A stretch of 64,000 bases of DNA from Rivihabitans pingtungensis (GCF_003201855.1 NZ_QJKI01000012.1:38095-102094), one strand, 5' to 3'. Positions 55,317-64,000 are shown, counted from the stretch's first letter. The notes: generated by a model not told the origin, from the sequence alone. Numbers and translations are program-made.

Positions 55317-55345
55317 TTTGTAAGACGACCCCATCCGTTTGTCTA
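55317..55345 (-). promoter_or_regulatory. Promoter of nlpD (and rpoS read-through)
   Basis: Minus strand TAGACA (55345-55340), 17-base spacer, TACAAA (55322-55317), about 20 bases before the nlpD ATG. A reasonable sigma-70 match in the 159-base pcm-nlpD gap. Confidence 0.5.
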
Positions 55346-55400
55346 GCGACTTCGGCAAGGATTCGGCGGATTTTCTTTGAAACGGCATTCAACAGCCCGG

Positions 55401-55445
55401 ATGCATGTCGCATGCATACAACATGCGTACAAAATGGCATGCCAT
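55401..55445. repeat. Cluster of ATGCAT/GCATGC palindromes in the pcm-nlpD gap
   Basis: ATGCATG (55401-55407) and CATGCAT (55411-55417) form an inverted repeat with a 3-base spacer. ACATGCGTAC follows, then the perfect palindrome ATGGCATGCCAT (55434-55445). Possible protein-binding cluster upstream of the nlpD promoter. Confidence 0.4.
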
Positions 55446-55455
55446 ACCGGCCGGC

Positions 55456-56115
55456 TTATTGCTGACCATTCAGCAGTGGCACAAAACGCACAGGGTCAAG
55501 GCGGGTTTTCTGGATGGAGCCATCCTCTTGTTTGTCAATCATCCAGAGAAACTGCTCCTGGGTGCCCAGCGGCAGAATCATGCGCCCGCCAGGCAGTAAT
55601 TGTTCCAGCAGTGCCGGCGGCACATGGCTGGCCGCCGCCGTCATGATGATGGCGTCAAAAGGGGCGGCTTCCGGCAGGCCCAGATGGCCGTCACCATGTT
55701 GCAGCCGCGCACGCACCTGCTTGACGGCGCGCAGATTGGCGCGGGCACGATCCAGCAGGGCGGCGATGCGTTCGATGGAATACACCTCGGGAAATAATTT
55801 GGTCAGTACGGCGGTCTGATACCCACAACCGGTGCCGATTTCCAGAATCTTGCGCGGCGATTTGCCATTGAGCAGCAGTTCGGTCATCCGCGCCACGGTA
55901 AACGGCTGGGAAATGGTCTGACCGTGGCCGATGGGCAAAGCGTCGTCGTCATAAGCGCGATGCGCCAGCGCGTTTTCCACGAACAGGTGGCGTGGCAATT
56001 CTGCCATCGCCGCCAGCACGCGGGCGTCGGCAATGCCTTTTTCCCGCAGCCGGTCAACCATCCGGGTACGGGTGCGCGGTGATGTCATGCCAATGCCAAG
56101 TTGCGGGGTGTTCAT
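55456..56115 (-). CDS. pcm: Protein-L-isoaspartate O-methyltransferase
   Basis: A protein of 219 residues. [20 protein letters not shown], the SAM loop [14 protein letters not shown] and the post-motif [15 protein letters not shown] define the family. It methylates isoaspartyl residues so damaged proteins can be repaired in long-lived cells. Its ATG at 56115 overlaps the surE stop by 4 bases (ATGA). Order surE-pcm-nlpD-rpoS matches other proteobacteria. Confidence 0.96.
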   Translation of the reverse strand: MNTPQLGIGMTSPRTRTRMVDRLREKGIADARVLAAMAELPRHLFVENALAHRAYDDDALPIGHGQTISQPFTVARMTELLLNGKSPRKILEIGTGCGYQTAVLTKLFPEVYSIERIAALLDRARANLRAVKQVRARLQHGDGHLGLPEAAPFDAIIMTAAASHVPPALLEQLLPGGRMILPLGTQEQFLWMIDKQEDGSIQKTRLDPVRFVPLLNGQQ

Positions 56116-56858
56116 GGGGCCAGCCAAGCAGAAAGAGGGTCAAGAGTGTGATGGGCGGTGAGATCCAGTTGCAAAGGTGTCACCGACACACCTTTGGCCG
56201 CCACGGTATGAAAATCGGTTCCGGGGCCGGCATCTTGAGCACGACCGACAGCACCCACCCAATAAATGGTTTCACCACGCGGATTGCGACTTTGCACCAC
56301 CGGCTCGGCATGGTGGCGACGGCCCAGACGGGTCACCTGCCATGGGCCCAGTTGCTCGGGTGGCACATCGGGCACGTTGACGTTCAGCAGCACCGCCCCT
56401 TGCGCCCATGGCGCCTCTTGCCAGCGGCGCACCAGTTGCTCGGCCACCAGGCAGGCGCTGGCAAAGTGTTCGCCAGGCTTGCCGGCCAGCGACATGGCTA
56501 CCGAGGGAATGCCGAGCAGATAACCTTCGGTGGCGGCGGCCACCGTGCCGGAATACAAAGTATCGTCGCCCATGTTCGGGCCGTGGTTGATGCCGGAAAA
56601 CACCATGTCCGGCGGGCTGTCCATCAAGCCGGTGATGGCCAGATGCACGCAATCGGTGGGCGTACCGTTGACGCTGAAAAAACCATTCGCCGCCCGACGT
56701 GCCGTCAGCGGCCGATCCAGGGTCAGCGAATTGGAAGCGCCGCTGCGGTCGCGCTCCGGCGCCACCACGGTGACGTTGCCCAGGCGTGACAAGGTCTGCG
56801 CCAGCGCGGCGAGGCCGGGGGCAAAGTAACCATCGTCATTGCTGATGAGAAAATTCAT
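56112..56858 (-). CDS. surE: 5'/3'-nucleotidase SurE
   Basis: A protein of 248 residues. NDDGYFAPG (D8, D9 metal ligands), [16 protein letters not shown] and [20 protein letters not shown] are the SurE signatures. It dephosphorylates nucleoside monophosphates and short polyphosphates, a survival function in stationary phase. A well-formed promoter is 30-55 bases upstream. First gene of the surE-pcm unit. Confidence 0.96.
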   Translation of the reverse strand: MNFLISNDDGYFAPGLAALAQTLSRLGNVTVVAPERDRSGASNSLTLDRPLTARRAANGFFSVNGTPTDCVHLAITGLMDSPPDMVFSGINHGPNMGDDTLYSGTVAAATEGYLLGIPSVAMSLAGKPGEHFASACLVAEQLVRRWQEAPWAQGAVLLNVNVPDVPPEQLGPWQVTRLGRRHHAEPVVQSRNPRGETIYWVGAVGRAQDAGPGTDFHTVAAKGVSVTPLQLDLTAHHTLDPLSAWLAP

Positions 56859-56884
56859 GGCGTGTCACAAAAGGCAATGCCGCG

Positions 56885-56912
56885 ATTGTAACCCGCCACG
56901 GGTAAAAGACAA
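56885..56912 (-). promoter_or_regulatory. Sigma-70 promoter of surE
   Basis: Minus strand TTGTCT (56912-56907), 16-base spacer, TACAAT (56890-56885). The spacer contains one arm of an inverted repeat (CCCGCCACG 56892-56900, CGTGGCGGG 56923-56931), which could be the nadA 3' hairpin or an operator. Confidence 0.6.
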
Positions 56913-56941
56913 TCGTCATTCACGTGGCGGGCGGAATGCCT

Positions 56942-57859
56942 TCAGGCGACGTAACGTTGACTGAACGCCAGCATGCGCTCGATTGGCAGGCGGGCAGCGT
57001 CCATCTGTTCCGGTGTCAGATAGTCGATACGCTCACCCTGACCAGCCTGCGCCGCCTGCACGGCAGCCACCGTATTCAGCTTCATGTACGGACAGGAATT
57101 GCACTGGCAGCCAGCGTAGATCGGCGCCTGTACCAGGTTCAGATCCGGTCGCGCCTCATGCATGTTGTAAAGGATGCCATCTTCGGTGGCCACAAAAATC
57201 GTCGCCGACAGCTCACCTTGATAGCTCTTGACCCAGTTCAACATACCCGAGGTCGATCCGACGTAATCTGCCCGTTGCAGCACCGGTAGCGGGCTTTCCG
57301 GGTGTGCAATCAGGAAGGCCTGGCCGCTGACGCCGGCAAACGCCTCGTTCAGCGCGTCTTCGTTGAACTTGTCGTGCACTTCGCACACCGCCGACCACAG
57401 CGGCATGTCGTAGCCGTACTGGAAGTTCAGGTAGGCGCCCATATTGCGGTCGGGCGAGAAGATCACCTTTTTGCCTTCGGCGTACAGATGAGCAATGATG
57501 TCATCGACATTGCGGCTGGTGACGATCCAGTCGGACAGGGCCTTGTGTTCGGCGCTGGAATTGATATACGACACGTGCACATGGTCCGGATAGCTTTCAC
57601 GCCAGGCGCGCAGCGCGGCAATATCCGTCTGGGTAACCAGCGAGCAGGTCGAACCGGCGTCGGGCAGGATGACTTGCGCTTGCGGGTTGAGAATCTTGGC
57701 GGTTTCTGCCATGAAGCGCACACCGGCAAACACAATGATGTCAGCCTGGGCATCACGCGCGTACAGCGAAAGCTCCAGGCTGTCGCCCACCTTGTCAGCC
57801 ATGCGCTGGATTTCGGGTGCAGTGTAGTAATGGGCGAGGGTTACAACACGGGGGGACAT
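56942..57859 (-). CDS. nadA: Quinolinate synthase A
   Basis: A protein of 305 residues from ATG 57859. Cluster cysteines C72 (GSTCSLV), C159 (AVCEVHDKF) and C256 (CQCNSCPYM) are spaced as in NadA [4Fe-4S] enzymes, with AHYYTAPEIQ, AGVRFMAETAKIL and HPESPLPV. It condenses iminoaspartate and dihydroxyacetone phosphate to quinolinate for NAD synthesis. It is shorter at the N-terminus than E. coli NadA (347), close to the compact form; an in-frame start at 57919 would add 20 residues. No nadB or nadC is nearby. Confidence 0.95.
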   Translation of the reverse strand: MSPRVVTLAHYYTAPEIQRMADKVGDSLELSLYARDAQADIIVFAGVRFMAETAKILNPQAQVILPDAGSTCSLVTQTDIAALRAWRESYPDHVHVSYINSSAEHKALSDWIVTSRNVDDIIAHLYAEGKKVIFSPDRNMGAYLNFQYGYDMPLWSAVCEVHDKFNEDALNEAFAGVSGQAFLIAHPESPLPVLQRADYVGSTSGMLNWVKSYQGELSATIFVATEDGILYNMHEARPDLNLVQAPIYAGCQCNSCPYMKLNTVAAVQAAQAGQGERIDYLTPEQMDAARLPIERMLAFSQRYVA

Positions 57860-58137
57860 CGGGTTATGGCTCCTGCCGCACTGACGCGGCGATATGGGCT
57901 GGCAAAGTCGCGGCGACATGCCCTGCGCCGGAACCCGGCGATGCCGCGCTTGACCGCAGCCGGCCAGCCTTTGCGCAAGGTGCGCAGACCAGACTGGCGG
58001 TGCAATGCATCATGAAAAACAATCACGCCAATCCCCCAGGGCGGGATGGACGGCGCTTGCGAATAGTGGAACATAGCAAAAAAGCCACAGCGCTGCCAGC
58101 CACGTGCGCATTGGCGATGTTAATGAACCACGGTTTT

Positions 58138-58166
58138 TTGCGAAGGGAAACAGTCTGGTAGATAAT
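58138..58166 (+). promoter_or_regulatory. Promoter of the Pat-type gene, with a long leader
   Basis: TTGCGA (58138-58143), 17-base spacer, GATAAT (58161-58166). The predicted start near 58173 gives a leader of about 255 bases with several GC-rich inverted segments. The gene-free stretch 57860-58427 otherwise shows nothing recognisable. Confidence 0.5.
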
Positions 58167-58427
58167 GCTGCACCGCACAATCATATTTTGACATGGCACT
58201 TCCACGACGCCGGCCATCGCCGGGACTGGCGTCACCATGGCGGTGCGGCGCATTTTGCGGCAGCCTTGATGTTGCGGCGCACCGCGCCCACGCCCCGCAC
58301 TCACCCCCCACCCGGCGATGGCAAGCACGCGACAGGTCGCTTTCATCCCCCCGCCTGTCCGGCCCTGTTTGCGGCGCGCGTCACCCGCGCGTCTCGATAA
58401 AACTGATTGAATGACCAGGTTAATATC

Positions 58428-61100
58428 ATGAAACCGCACTATCTCACCCCGCTTTTCGCGCCCCGCACCGTCGCCGTCATCGGCGCCAGCGACACCCCAG
58501 GCTCTGTCGGTCAGGCGGTGTTCGCCAACCTGCTCGCCGGGGGGTATCAGGGCAAGCTGTATCCGGTCAACCTGAATCACCGCGTGGTGGGCGGCATCGC
58601 CGCCGTGCCCAATGTCAAAATGCTGGAGCCGGAAATCGACCTGGCCGTGGTCACCACCGCCATCCGTTCGCTGCCCGGCGTGATGAAGGATTGCGCCAAA
58701 AAAGGCGTCAAGGCTGTGCTGCTCACCCGCGAATTCGCCGACACCGACGAGCTGGAAAGCGAGGTGATGAAAGAATCGCTGGCCATCGCCAAGCGCGCCG
58801 GCGTGCGCGTGCTGGGCCCGAACATGCTGGGCCTGATGCGCCCGGTGATCGGCCTGAACGCCAGCAATTATTCCGCCAAGGTGCGCCCGGGCAATCTGGC
58901 GCTGGTGGCGCACTCCTCGGCGCTGTGTACCGCCATGCTGGACTGGGCCGAAGCCAAGGGCATTGGGTTTTCCAGCGTGATCTCGATGGGCGAAAGCTCG
59001 GACCTGGACTTTGGCGAAATCCTCGATTATCTGGTGGCCGACGGCTACACCCAGGGGATTTTGCTGCATGTGCACTCCATCCATGACGCCCGCCGCTTCA
59101 TGAGCTCGCTGCGCGCCGCCGCGCGCGGCAAGCCAGTGGTGGTGATCAAATCCGGCCGCTATCTGGACCAGCACACCGGCCTGACCCACTCCAGCCATAT
59201 GGTGGCCAGCGGCGATGTGTTTGACTCCGCGCTGGCGCGCGCCGGGGTGCTGCGAGTGAACACCATTGCCCAGCTGTTCACCGCCGCCCGCGTGCTGGCC
59301 GCCAAATACCGCGTGCAAGGCACCCGGCTGGCGATTGTCACCAACGGCATCGGCCCTGGCGTGCTGGCCGCTGACAGCGTGATGAGCTACGGCGCCGAGC
59401 TGGCCCAGCTGTCGCCGGACACCATGCAGTTGCTGAATGAAGAACTGCCGCGCAACTGGTCGCGCGCCAACCCGGTGGACATCATCGGCGACGCCAGCCC
59501 GGTGCGCTTTCGCATGGCGGTCAAAGCCTGTCTGGACGACCCGAACGTGGACGGCGTGCTGGTGATCTTCACCCCGCAGGCCGGCACCGACCACCACACC
59601 ACCGCCGAGCTGATGGTGGGCCTGCAAAAAGAAACCACCAAGCCGATGTTCATGTCCTGGCTGGGCGATTCGAAAGTGGCCTCCAGCCGCGAGCTGTTCA
59701 GCCGCGCGCGCATGGCGCACTTCCGCACCCCGGAATTTGCCGTGGAAGTGTTCCGTTCGCTGGCCTCGTTCCACTATAACCAGCAACTGCTGCTGCAAAC
59801 CCCCGGCCCCTTGCAGGGCGAACAGGCCGAGCCGAATGTGGCGCACGCGCAAAGCATCATCGACGCCGCGCTGGCCCAGGGCCGGGAAGTGCTGTCCGAG
59901 CGCGAATCCAAAGAAATCCTCGCCGCCTTCAATATCCCGGTCAACCAGACCCGGCTGGCCACCACGGCTGACGAAGCCGTGGCGCACGCCGAAACGCTGG
60001 GCTACCCGGTGGTGCTGAAGATCGACTCGCCGGACGTGATTTACAAATCCGACGTCGGCGGCGTCGAGCTGAACATCACCAACAGCGCCTCGGTGCGCGA
60101 AGTGTTCGCCAATATTCTCGAGCGCACCCGTCAGGCGCTGCCCAATGCGCTGGTGCACGGCGTGTCGGTGCAATCCATGGTGCGCCGCCGCCATGCGCGC
60201 GAGCTGATGATCGGCGTGGTGCACGATGATTCCTTTGGCCCGGTGATCACCTTTGGCGCCGGCGGCATCGCCACCGAAATCCAGCACGACCGCAGCATTG
60301 CCCTGCCGCCGCTGAACAGCTATCTGGCGGAAAAAATGATCGCCCGCACCCGCATCAGCAAGACGCTGGGCGAGTTCAAGCACATGCCGGCAGTGGACAT
60401 GGACCAGCTGAAAACGCTGATGGGCCGCGTGTCCGACATGGTGTGCGAGCTGCCCGACCTGCTGGAAGCCGACATCAACCCGCTGCTGATCGACAACCAA
60501 AACGCTGTGGTGCTGGACGCGCGCATCATCGTGCGCAAAACCCGCCATTCGCGCCGCTATCGCCATATGGCCATCATGCCCTACCCATCGGACATGGTGG
60601 AGCACATGACGCTGAACGACAACACCGAGGTCACCATCCGGCCGATGCGCCCGGAAGACGCCGACATGCAGCAGGAATTCGTGCGCAATCTGTCGGAAGA
60701 AAGCCGCTACAACCGCTATATGTCCAGCATCAAGCAGCTGTCGCAGCCGGTGCTGGTGCGCTTCACCCAGCTGGATTTCGACCGCGAAATGGCGCTGGTG
60801 ATGACCCGCATGGTCGATGGCCGCGAAGAACAACTGGGCGTGTCGCGCTACTTTACCGACCCGGACAACGAATCCTGTGAATTCGCCCTGGTGGTGGCCG
60901 ACAATTGGCAAGGGCGCGGCATCGGCCCGATCATGATGAATCGCCTGTTTGACGCCGCCAAGCGCCAGGGGCTGACCATCATGCGCGGCGAAGTGCTGGC
61001 CAATAACAAGGGCATGCTCAAGCTGATGGCCAAGCTGGGCTTTACTGTCTCGCCGCATCCGGAAGATCGTCAGCTCACCTGGGTGACCCGTCCGCTGTAA
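58428..61100 (+). CDS. Protein lysine acetyltransferase, Pat/PatZ type (acyl-CoA synthetase-like plus GNAT)
   Basis: A protein of 890 residues. CoA-binding domain (VAVIGASDTPGSVGQAVFAN), succinyl-CoA-ligase-like region, ATP-grasp region (SERESKEILAAFNIPVNQTR, PVVLKIDSPDVIYKSDVGG) and a C-terminal GNAT domain (TIRPMRPEDADMQQEF, NWQGRGIGPIMMNRLFDAA). This order is that of YfiQ/PatZ, which acetylates acetyl-CoA synthetase and other proteins. The synthetase half in this group is usually regulatory. ATG 58428 was used; a TTG at 58407 is also in frame. The deacetylase-family gene at 51634-52620 may reverse its action. Confidence 0.92.
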   Translation: MKPHYLTPLFAPRTVAVIGASDTPGSVGQAVFANLLAGGYQGKLYPVNLNHRVVGGIAAVPNVKMLEPEIDLAVVTTAIRSLPGVMKDCAKKGVKAVLLTREFADTDELESEVMKESLAIAKRAGVRVLGPNMLGLMRPVIGLNASNYSAKVRPGNLALVAHSSALCTAMLDWAEAKGIGFSSVISMGESSDLDFGEILDYLVADGYTQGILLHVHSIHDARRFMSSLRAAARGKPVVVIKSGRYLDQHTGLTHSSHMVASGDVFDSALARAGVLRVNTIAQLFTAARVLAAKYRVQGTRLAIVTNGIGPGVLAADSVMSYGAELAQLSPDTMQLLNEELPRNWSRANPVDIIGDASPVRFRMAVKACLDDPNVDGVLVIFTPQAGTDHHTTAELMVGLQKETTKPMFMSWLGDSKVASSRELFSRARMAHFRTPEFAVEVFRSLASFHYNQQLLLQTPGPLQGEQAEPNVAHAQSIIDAALAQGREVLSERESKEILAAFNIPVNQTRLATTADEAVAHAETLGYPVVLKIDSPDVIYKSDVGGVELNITNSASVREVFANILERTRQALPNALVHGVSVQSMVRRRHARELMIGVVHDDSFGPVITFGAGGIATEIQHDRSIALPPLNSYLAEKMIARTRISKTLGEFKHMPAVDMDQLKTLMGRVSDMVCELPDLLEADINPLLIDNQNAVVLDARIIVRKTRHSRRYRHMAIMPYPSDMVEHMTLNDNTEVTIRPMRPEDADMQQEFVRNLSEESRYNRYMSSIKQLSQPVLVRFTQLDFDREMALVMTRMVDGREEQLGVSRYFTDPDNESCEFALVVADNWQGRGIGPIMMNRLFDAAKRQGLTIMRGEVLANNKGMLKLMAKLGFTVSPHPEDRQLTWVTRPL

Positions 61101-61111
61101 ACTGCCTGTCT

Positions 61112-61189
61112 GCGCGCCGGGCCAAGCGCAGGTGGCTGGCCCGGCGCGCGGCTTTTGTGACCCTGGGCGCGACACCCTGCGCCCAGGGT
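61112..61189 (+). terminator. Tandem terminator hairpins after the Pat-type gene
   Basis: First stem GCGCGCCGGGCCA (61112-61124) with TGGCCCGGCGCGC (61137-61149), then GGCTTTTG. Second stem ACCCTGGGCGC (61160-61170) with GCGCCCAGGGT (61179-61189), then TGTTT. They isolate the rpsP operon from upstream transcription. Confidence 0.75.
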
Positions 61190-61200
61190 TGTTTAAACAC

Positions 61201-61230
61201 TTGCCAGTAAAAGGAAAAGCGGCTTAAAAT
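61201..61230 (+). promoter_or_regulatory. Promoter of the rpsP-rimM-trmD-rplS operon
   Basis: TTGCCA (61201-61206), 18-base spacer, TAAAAT (61225-61230), 38 bases before the rpsP ATG. AT-rich, in contrast to its surroundings. Confidence 0.65.
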
Positions 61231-61268
61231 CGCAGCCTTTTTACTGTCTGATTAAACTAGGAACCACC

Positions 61269-61517
61269 ATGGTTGTGATTCGTCTTGCTCGCGGCGGCGC
61301 CAAGAACCGTCCGTTTTTCAATATCGTCGTGACCGATTCCCGCAACCGCCGCGACGGCCGCTTCATTGAGCGCGTGGGCTTCTACAACCCGGTCGCCAAC
61401 GAGCGTCAAGAGCGCGTGCGTCTGGCGATGGACCGCGTGAACTACTGGACCGGCGTCGGCGCGCAAGTGACCGAAGCTGTGGCCAAGCTGCTCAAGCAAC
61501 AGAAAGTGGCCGCCTGA
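61269..61517 (+). CDS. rpsP: 30S ribosomal protein S16
   Basis: A protein of 82 residues starting [20 protein letters not shown], with [19 protein letters not shown], the conserved S16 core. A component of the small subunit needed for assembly. First gene of the four-gene operon; rimM starts 2 bases after its stop. An AGGAACC site precedes the ATG. Confidence 0.98.
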   Translation: MVVIRLARGGAKNRPFFNIVVTDSRNRRDGRFIERVGFYNPVANERQERVRLAMDRVNYWTGVGAQVTEAVAKLLKQQKVAA

Positions 61518-61519
61518 GC

Positions 61520-62068
61520 ATGTCGGGCTCCCCTGTGATGACCGGGGCCGCTGCGCCCGATGAATCGACGCTGGTCAGCATGGGGTATATCGCCGGCGCC
61601 TTCGGTGTGCGCGGCTGGGTGAAAATCCACGCCGACACCGAATACGCCGACAGCCTGTTCGACTACCCGCGCTGGTGGGTGGGTCGTCCGGGCGGTGCCT
61701 GGCGCGCCTACACGCTGGAAGATGGCTCGGTGCACAGCAAAGGCGTGGCCGCCAAGCTCGAAGGCGTGCTGGATCGTGACCAGGCTGCGCTGATGCGCGG
61801 GCTGACCATCGCCATCGAACGCGCCGAACTGCCGCCGCCGGAAGAAGGCGAGTACTACTGGACCGACCTGATCGGCCTGAGCGTGGTCAATACCCAGGGC
61901 GAAACCCTGGGCGTGGTGAGCGAACTGCTGGCCACCGGCGCCGCCAACGATGTGTTGGTGGTGCGTCAGGACAAGACCGAACGGCTGATTCCGTTTGTCG
62001 GCGCCTACGTGCTGGAAGTCGATCTGCCTGGCAAGACCATCCGGGTGGACTGGGGGCTGGACTACTGA
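61520..62068 (+). CDS. rimM: 16S rRNA processing protein RimM
   Basis: A protein of 182 residues. [20 protein letters not shown] is the RimM N-terminal domain; [20 protein letters not shown] and the PRC-barrel part [14 protein letters not shown] follow. It assists late 30S maturation and binds S19. A second ATG at 61538 is possible. Immediately followed by trmD. Confidence 0.96.
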   Translation: MSGSPVMTGAAAPDESTLVSMGYIAGAFGVRGWVKIHADTEYADSLFDYPRWWVGRPGGAWRAYTLEDGSVHSKGVAAKLEGVLDRDQAALMRGLTIAIERAELPPPEEGEYYWTDLIGLSVVNTQGETLGVVSELLATGAANDVLVVRQDKTERLIPFVGAYVLEVDLPGKTIRVDWGLDY

Positions 62069-62070
62069 CG

Positions 62071-62826
62071 ATGCAGATCGACGTCGTCACCCTGTTCCCG
62101 GAGATGTTCAGCGCGCTGACCGCCAGCGGCGTCACCCGACGCGCGCTGGAGCAAGGCATCTGGGCGCTGCACACCCATTACCCCCGCGATTTTGCCTACG
62201 ACAATTACCGCACCGTGGACGATCGCCCTTATGGCGGCGGCCCCGGCATGGTGATGCGGGCGGAACCGCTGGAAGCGGCGATTATTGCCGCGCGTCAGCG
62301 TCAAGCTGAGGCCGGCGTGGCCGACAGCCATTGCATCTACCTGTCGCCGCAAGGCCGCCCACTGGGCGACGCCCGCGTGCGCGAACTGGCGCAACGCCCT
62401 GGCCTGATCTTGCTGGCCGGGCGCTACGAAGGGGTGGATGAGCGGCTGATCCAGCGTCAGGTCGATGAGGAAATCTCCATTGGCGACTATGTTTTGTCCG
62501 GCGGCGAGCTGCCGGCCATGGTGCTGATGGATGCCGTACTCCGGCTGTTGCCGGGTGTGTTGAATCACGCCCAGTCGGCCGAACAGGATTCGTTTGTGGA
62601 CGGGCTGCTTGACTGCCCGCACTACACCCGGCCTGAAGAATACCAGGGGGTGCGCGTGCCGGATGTCTTGCTGTCCGGCGACCACGCCCGCATTGCCCGC
62701 TGGCGACTCAAGCAGTCGCTGGGGCGCACGGCCAGCCGTCGCCCTGATCTGCTTGCCGCTCGCCCGCTATCCAAACAGGAATCTCGGCTGCTGGCTGAGT
62801 ATCAGCAGGAACAAGATTCCGCATAA
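62071..62826 (+). CDS. trmD: tRNA (guanine-N1-)-methyltransferase
   Basis: A protein of 251 residues. Starts [17 protein letters not shown]; the SAM trefoil-knot blocks are [29 protein letters not shown] and [19 protein letters not shown]. It methylates G37 of tRNAs to prevent frameshifting. Starts 2 bases after the rimM stop. Confidence 0.97.
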   Translation: MQIDVVTLFPEMFSALTASGVTRRALEQGIWALHTHYPRDFAYDNYRTVDDRPYGGGPGMVMRAEPLEAAIIAARQRQAEAGVADSHCIYLSPQGRPLGDARVRELAQRPGLILLAGRYEGVDERLIQRQVDEEISIGDYVLSGGELPAMVLMDAVLRLLPGVLNHAQSAEQDSFVDGLLDCPHYTRPEEYQGVRVPDVLLSGDHARIARWRLKQSLGRTASRRPDLLAARPLSKQESRLLAEYQQEQDSA

Positions 62827-62842
62827 CAACTGGAGTAATCCC

Positions 62843-63214
62843 ATGAATCTGCTGCAACAACTCGAGCAGGAAGAAATCGCCCGCCTGGGCAAAACCATCC
62901 CTGACTTCGCTCCGGGTGACACCGTGATCGTGCAAGTGAAGGTGAAGGAAGGCAACCGTGAGCGTCTGCAGGCTTACGAAGGTGTGGTGATCGCCAAGAA
63001 AAACCGTGGCCTGAACAGCGCCTTCACCGTGCGCAAAATCTCCGCCGGCACCGGCGTGGAACGTACCTTCCAAACCTACTCGCCGCTGGTTGCCCAGATC
63101 GACGTGAAGCGTCGCGGTGACGTGCGTCGCGCCAAGCTGTACTTCCTGCGCGAACGCTCGGGCAAGTCGGCTCGCATCAAGGAAAAGCTGCCGGCCAAGA
63201 AGACCGCCGCTTAA
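62843..63214 (+). CDS. rplS: 50S ribosomal protein L19
   Basis: A protein of 123 residues. [20 protein letters not shown] and [20 protein letters not shown] are the L19 core. The tail [11 protein letters not shown] is slightly extended and basic. Located at the subunit interface. ATG 62843 has a TGGAG site; last gene of the operon, followed by a terminator. Confidence 0.98.
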   Translation: MNLLQQLEQEEIARLGKTIPDFAPGDTVIVQVKVKEGNRERLQAYEGVVIAKKNRGLNSAFTVRKISAGTGVERTFQTYSPLVAQIDVKRRGDVRRAKLYFLRERSGKSARIKEKLPAKKTAA

Positions 63215-63238
63215 TCGCGCCGGGTTCTTCGCCACAGC

Positions 63239-63274
63239 AAAACACGCTGGCCATCTGGTCAGCGTGTTTTTTTT
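63239..63274 (+). terminator. Terminator of the rpsP-rplS operon
   Basis: AAAACACGCTG and CAGCGTGTTTT arms with inner GCC/GGT pairing around loop ATCT, followed by further T's (eight T's in a row in all). It starts 25 bases past rplS. Confidence 0.9.
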
Positions 63275-63311
63275 GCGCCATGCTGCCGCTTTTGCCCCAG
63301 AAAGCCCTGCC

Positions 63312-63806
63312 ATGGCCGCCGACTCTTCGCGCTCTCCTGATGAATCCGCCGTGCTGGCGGCGCCGTTTGGCCGGCTGGGCGTGGCCGCGCACGCGGGCGT
63401 GCTGACCGGCATTGAATTTTTGCCCGCTGACACCCCCTTGCGCGCGCCGATCAGCAATGGCGTCTGCGCGCAGCTGGCGCAAGAGCTGGCCAGCTACTGG
63501 GATGCGCCGCAGCACGTCTTCCAGCTGCCCTGGCGCGCCGAGGGCACGCTGTTTCAGCAGCGGGTGTGGCAGGTGATGTTGCAGATTCCGCCAGGGCAGA
63601 CCCTGAGCTATGGTCAGGTGGCCCAGCAGTTGGCCAGCGCGCCGCGCGCAGTGGGCGGCGCGTGTGGGCGCAATCCCTTGCCGATTGTGATCCCGTGTCA
63701 CCGGATTGTCGCAGCGGGCGGCTTGGGCGGATTCAATCAGGGGCGGGACGAGGGCTTATTGGGGGTGAAGCGCTGGTTGTTGCGGCATGAGGGGGTTTTC
63801 AGATGA
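63312..63806 (+). CDS. ogt: Methylated-DNA-protein cysteine methyltransferase
   Basis: A protein of 164 residues from ATG 63312. The acceptor cysteine is in IVIPCHRIVAAGG; FQQRVWQVMLQIPPGQTLSY and RAVGGACGRNPLP are the DNA-binding and active-site blocks. It takes the alkyl group from O6-alkylguanine once per molecule (Ogt/AGT family). The reading frame extends upstream over the terminator, which is not coding. It ends 57 bases before the transposase end, so it is intact. Confidence 0.94.
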   Translation: MAADSSRSPDESAVLAAPFGRLGVAAHAGVLTGIEFLPADTPLRAPISNGVCAQLAQELASYWDAPQHVFQLPWRAEGTLFQQRVWQVMLQIPPGQTLSYGQVAQQLASAPRAVGGACGRNPLPIVIPCHRIVAAGGLGGFNQGRDEGLLGVKRWLLRHEGVFR

Positions 63807-63862
63807 CTCCGGACGCAGATCTTACGCAGGTGGCTGAATAATGAAATTGAGCTAGTAGCCAG

Positions 63863-64000
63863 TCACGTTGAAACGCGAGGATAAAGACGAGCAAGCTTAC
63901 GTCGGGCATCCTGAGTGGAGAACTTCCACTTGATGGGGATGGCTTTGGCGTTGCGTTCACGCACATTGGCCTCAACCTCGCGTCGCAACGTTTCTTCATC
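63863..64000 (-). mobile_element. IS630-family transposase, C-terminal end, cut by window edge
   Basis: The minus-strand frame ending at TGA 63863 gives 45 residues: EETLRREVEANVRERNAK then IPIKWKFSTQDARRKLARLY. That matches the conserved C-terminus of IS630-family DDE transposases. The rest lies beyond 64000. The insertion-sequence end must fall between 63807 and 63862; a terminal inverted repeat cannot be confirmed from one side. The start is outside the window, so intactness is unknown. Confidence 0.8.

Noticed and set aside
58023..61175. Minus-strand open frame of 1050 codons opposite the Pat-type gene
   Set aside because: Composition (His/Gln/Arg/Ala-rich) is that of an antisense shadow; the plus-strand frame has complete domains.

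Overview
The window is GC-rich, gene-dense chromosomal DNA from a Gram-negative bacterium. Gene order points to a betaproteobacterium, most likely of the Neisseriales (Chromobacteriaceae-like). The evidence is a Neisseria-type trimeric porin, a split BfrA/BfrB bacterioferritin, the ubiE-ubiJ-ubiB set, surE-pcm-nlpD-rpoS, aroQ-accB-accC-prmA with a zinc-ribbon DUF3426 gene, rpsP-rimM-trmD-rplS, and dRS3-like ATTCCC-N8-GGGAAT repeats. The taxonomic call is an inference from gene content.

Layout. 1-4.6 kb: end of a catabolic operon (thiolase, periplasmic binding protein, two crotonase-fold enzymes, porin). 4.7-6.4 kb: an Aer-like energy-taxis receptor directly behind a terminator. 6.4-14.3 kb: pbpC and a bacterial alpha-2-macroglobulin, overlapping. 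14.4-16.5 kb: an exported superoxide dismutase and two bacterioferritin genes, among dispersed repeats. 16.8-24.2 kb: an RND efflux operon and its TetR regulator, separated by almost 1 kb of repeat DNA, with an AcrR-like palindrome next to the regulator. 24.4-25.4 kb: an orphan DUF4157 (eCIS-core) protein with a C-terminal AHH/HNH-like nuclease region, the strongest toxin candidate. 25.4-28.0 kb: two small conserved genes, an AraC regulator and azlCD. 28.0-31.4 kb: a possible small RNA, a PAS hybrid histidine kinase and an OmpR-type regulator. 31.4-32.3 kb: an unknown gene split at a slippery T run. 32.5-38.8 kb: mutS, a decarboxylating dehydrogenase, a J-like/DUF898 membrane protein and an M48 peptidase. 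38.9-43.8 kb: DUF3426, prmA, accC, accB, aroQ. 43.9-48.9 kb: queA, DUF971, ubiE, ubiJ, ubiB. 48.9-52.6 kb: a deacetylase-family gene followed by three pseudopilin genes. 53.0-57.9 kb: rpoS, nlpD, pcm, surE, nadA. 58.4-63.8 kb: a Pat-type protein acetyltransferase, the rpsP operon and ogt. The right edge holds the end of an IS630-family transposase.

Functional themes. Envelope maintenance and protection (pbpC/A2M, NlpD, RND pump, porin), stress and stationary phase (SodB, bacterioferritin, RpoS, SurE, Pcm, Ogt, MutS), respiratory quinone synthesis, fatty-acid initiation (AccB/C), and energy sensing (Aer, hybrid kinase). The accessory layer is small: the DUF4157 protein, the slippery-site gene, the pseudopilin set, four families of intergenic repeats or hairpins, and the IS edge. 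No tRNA, rRNA, CRISPR array or prophage was recognised.
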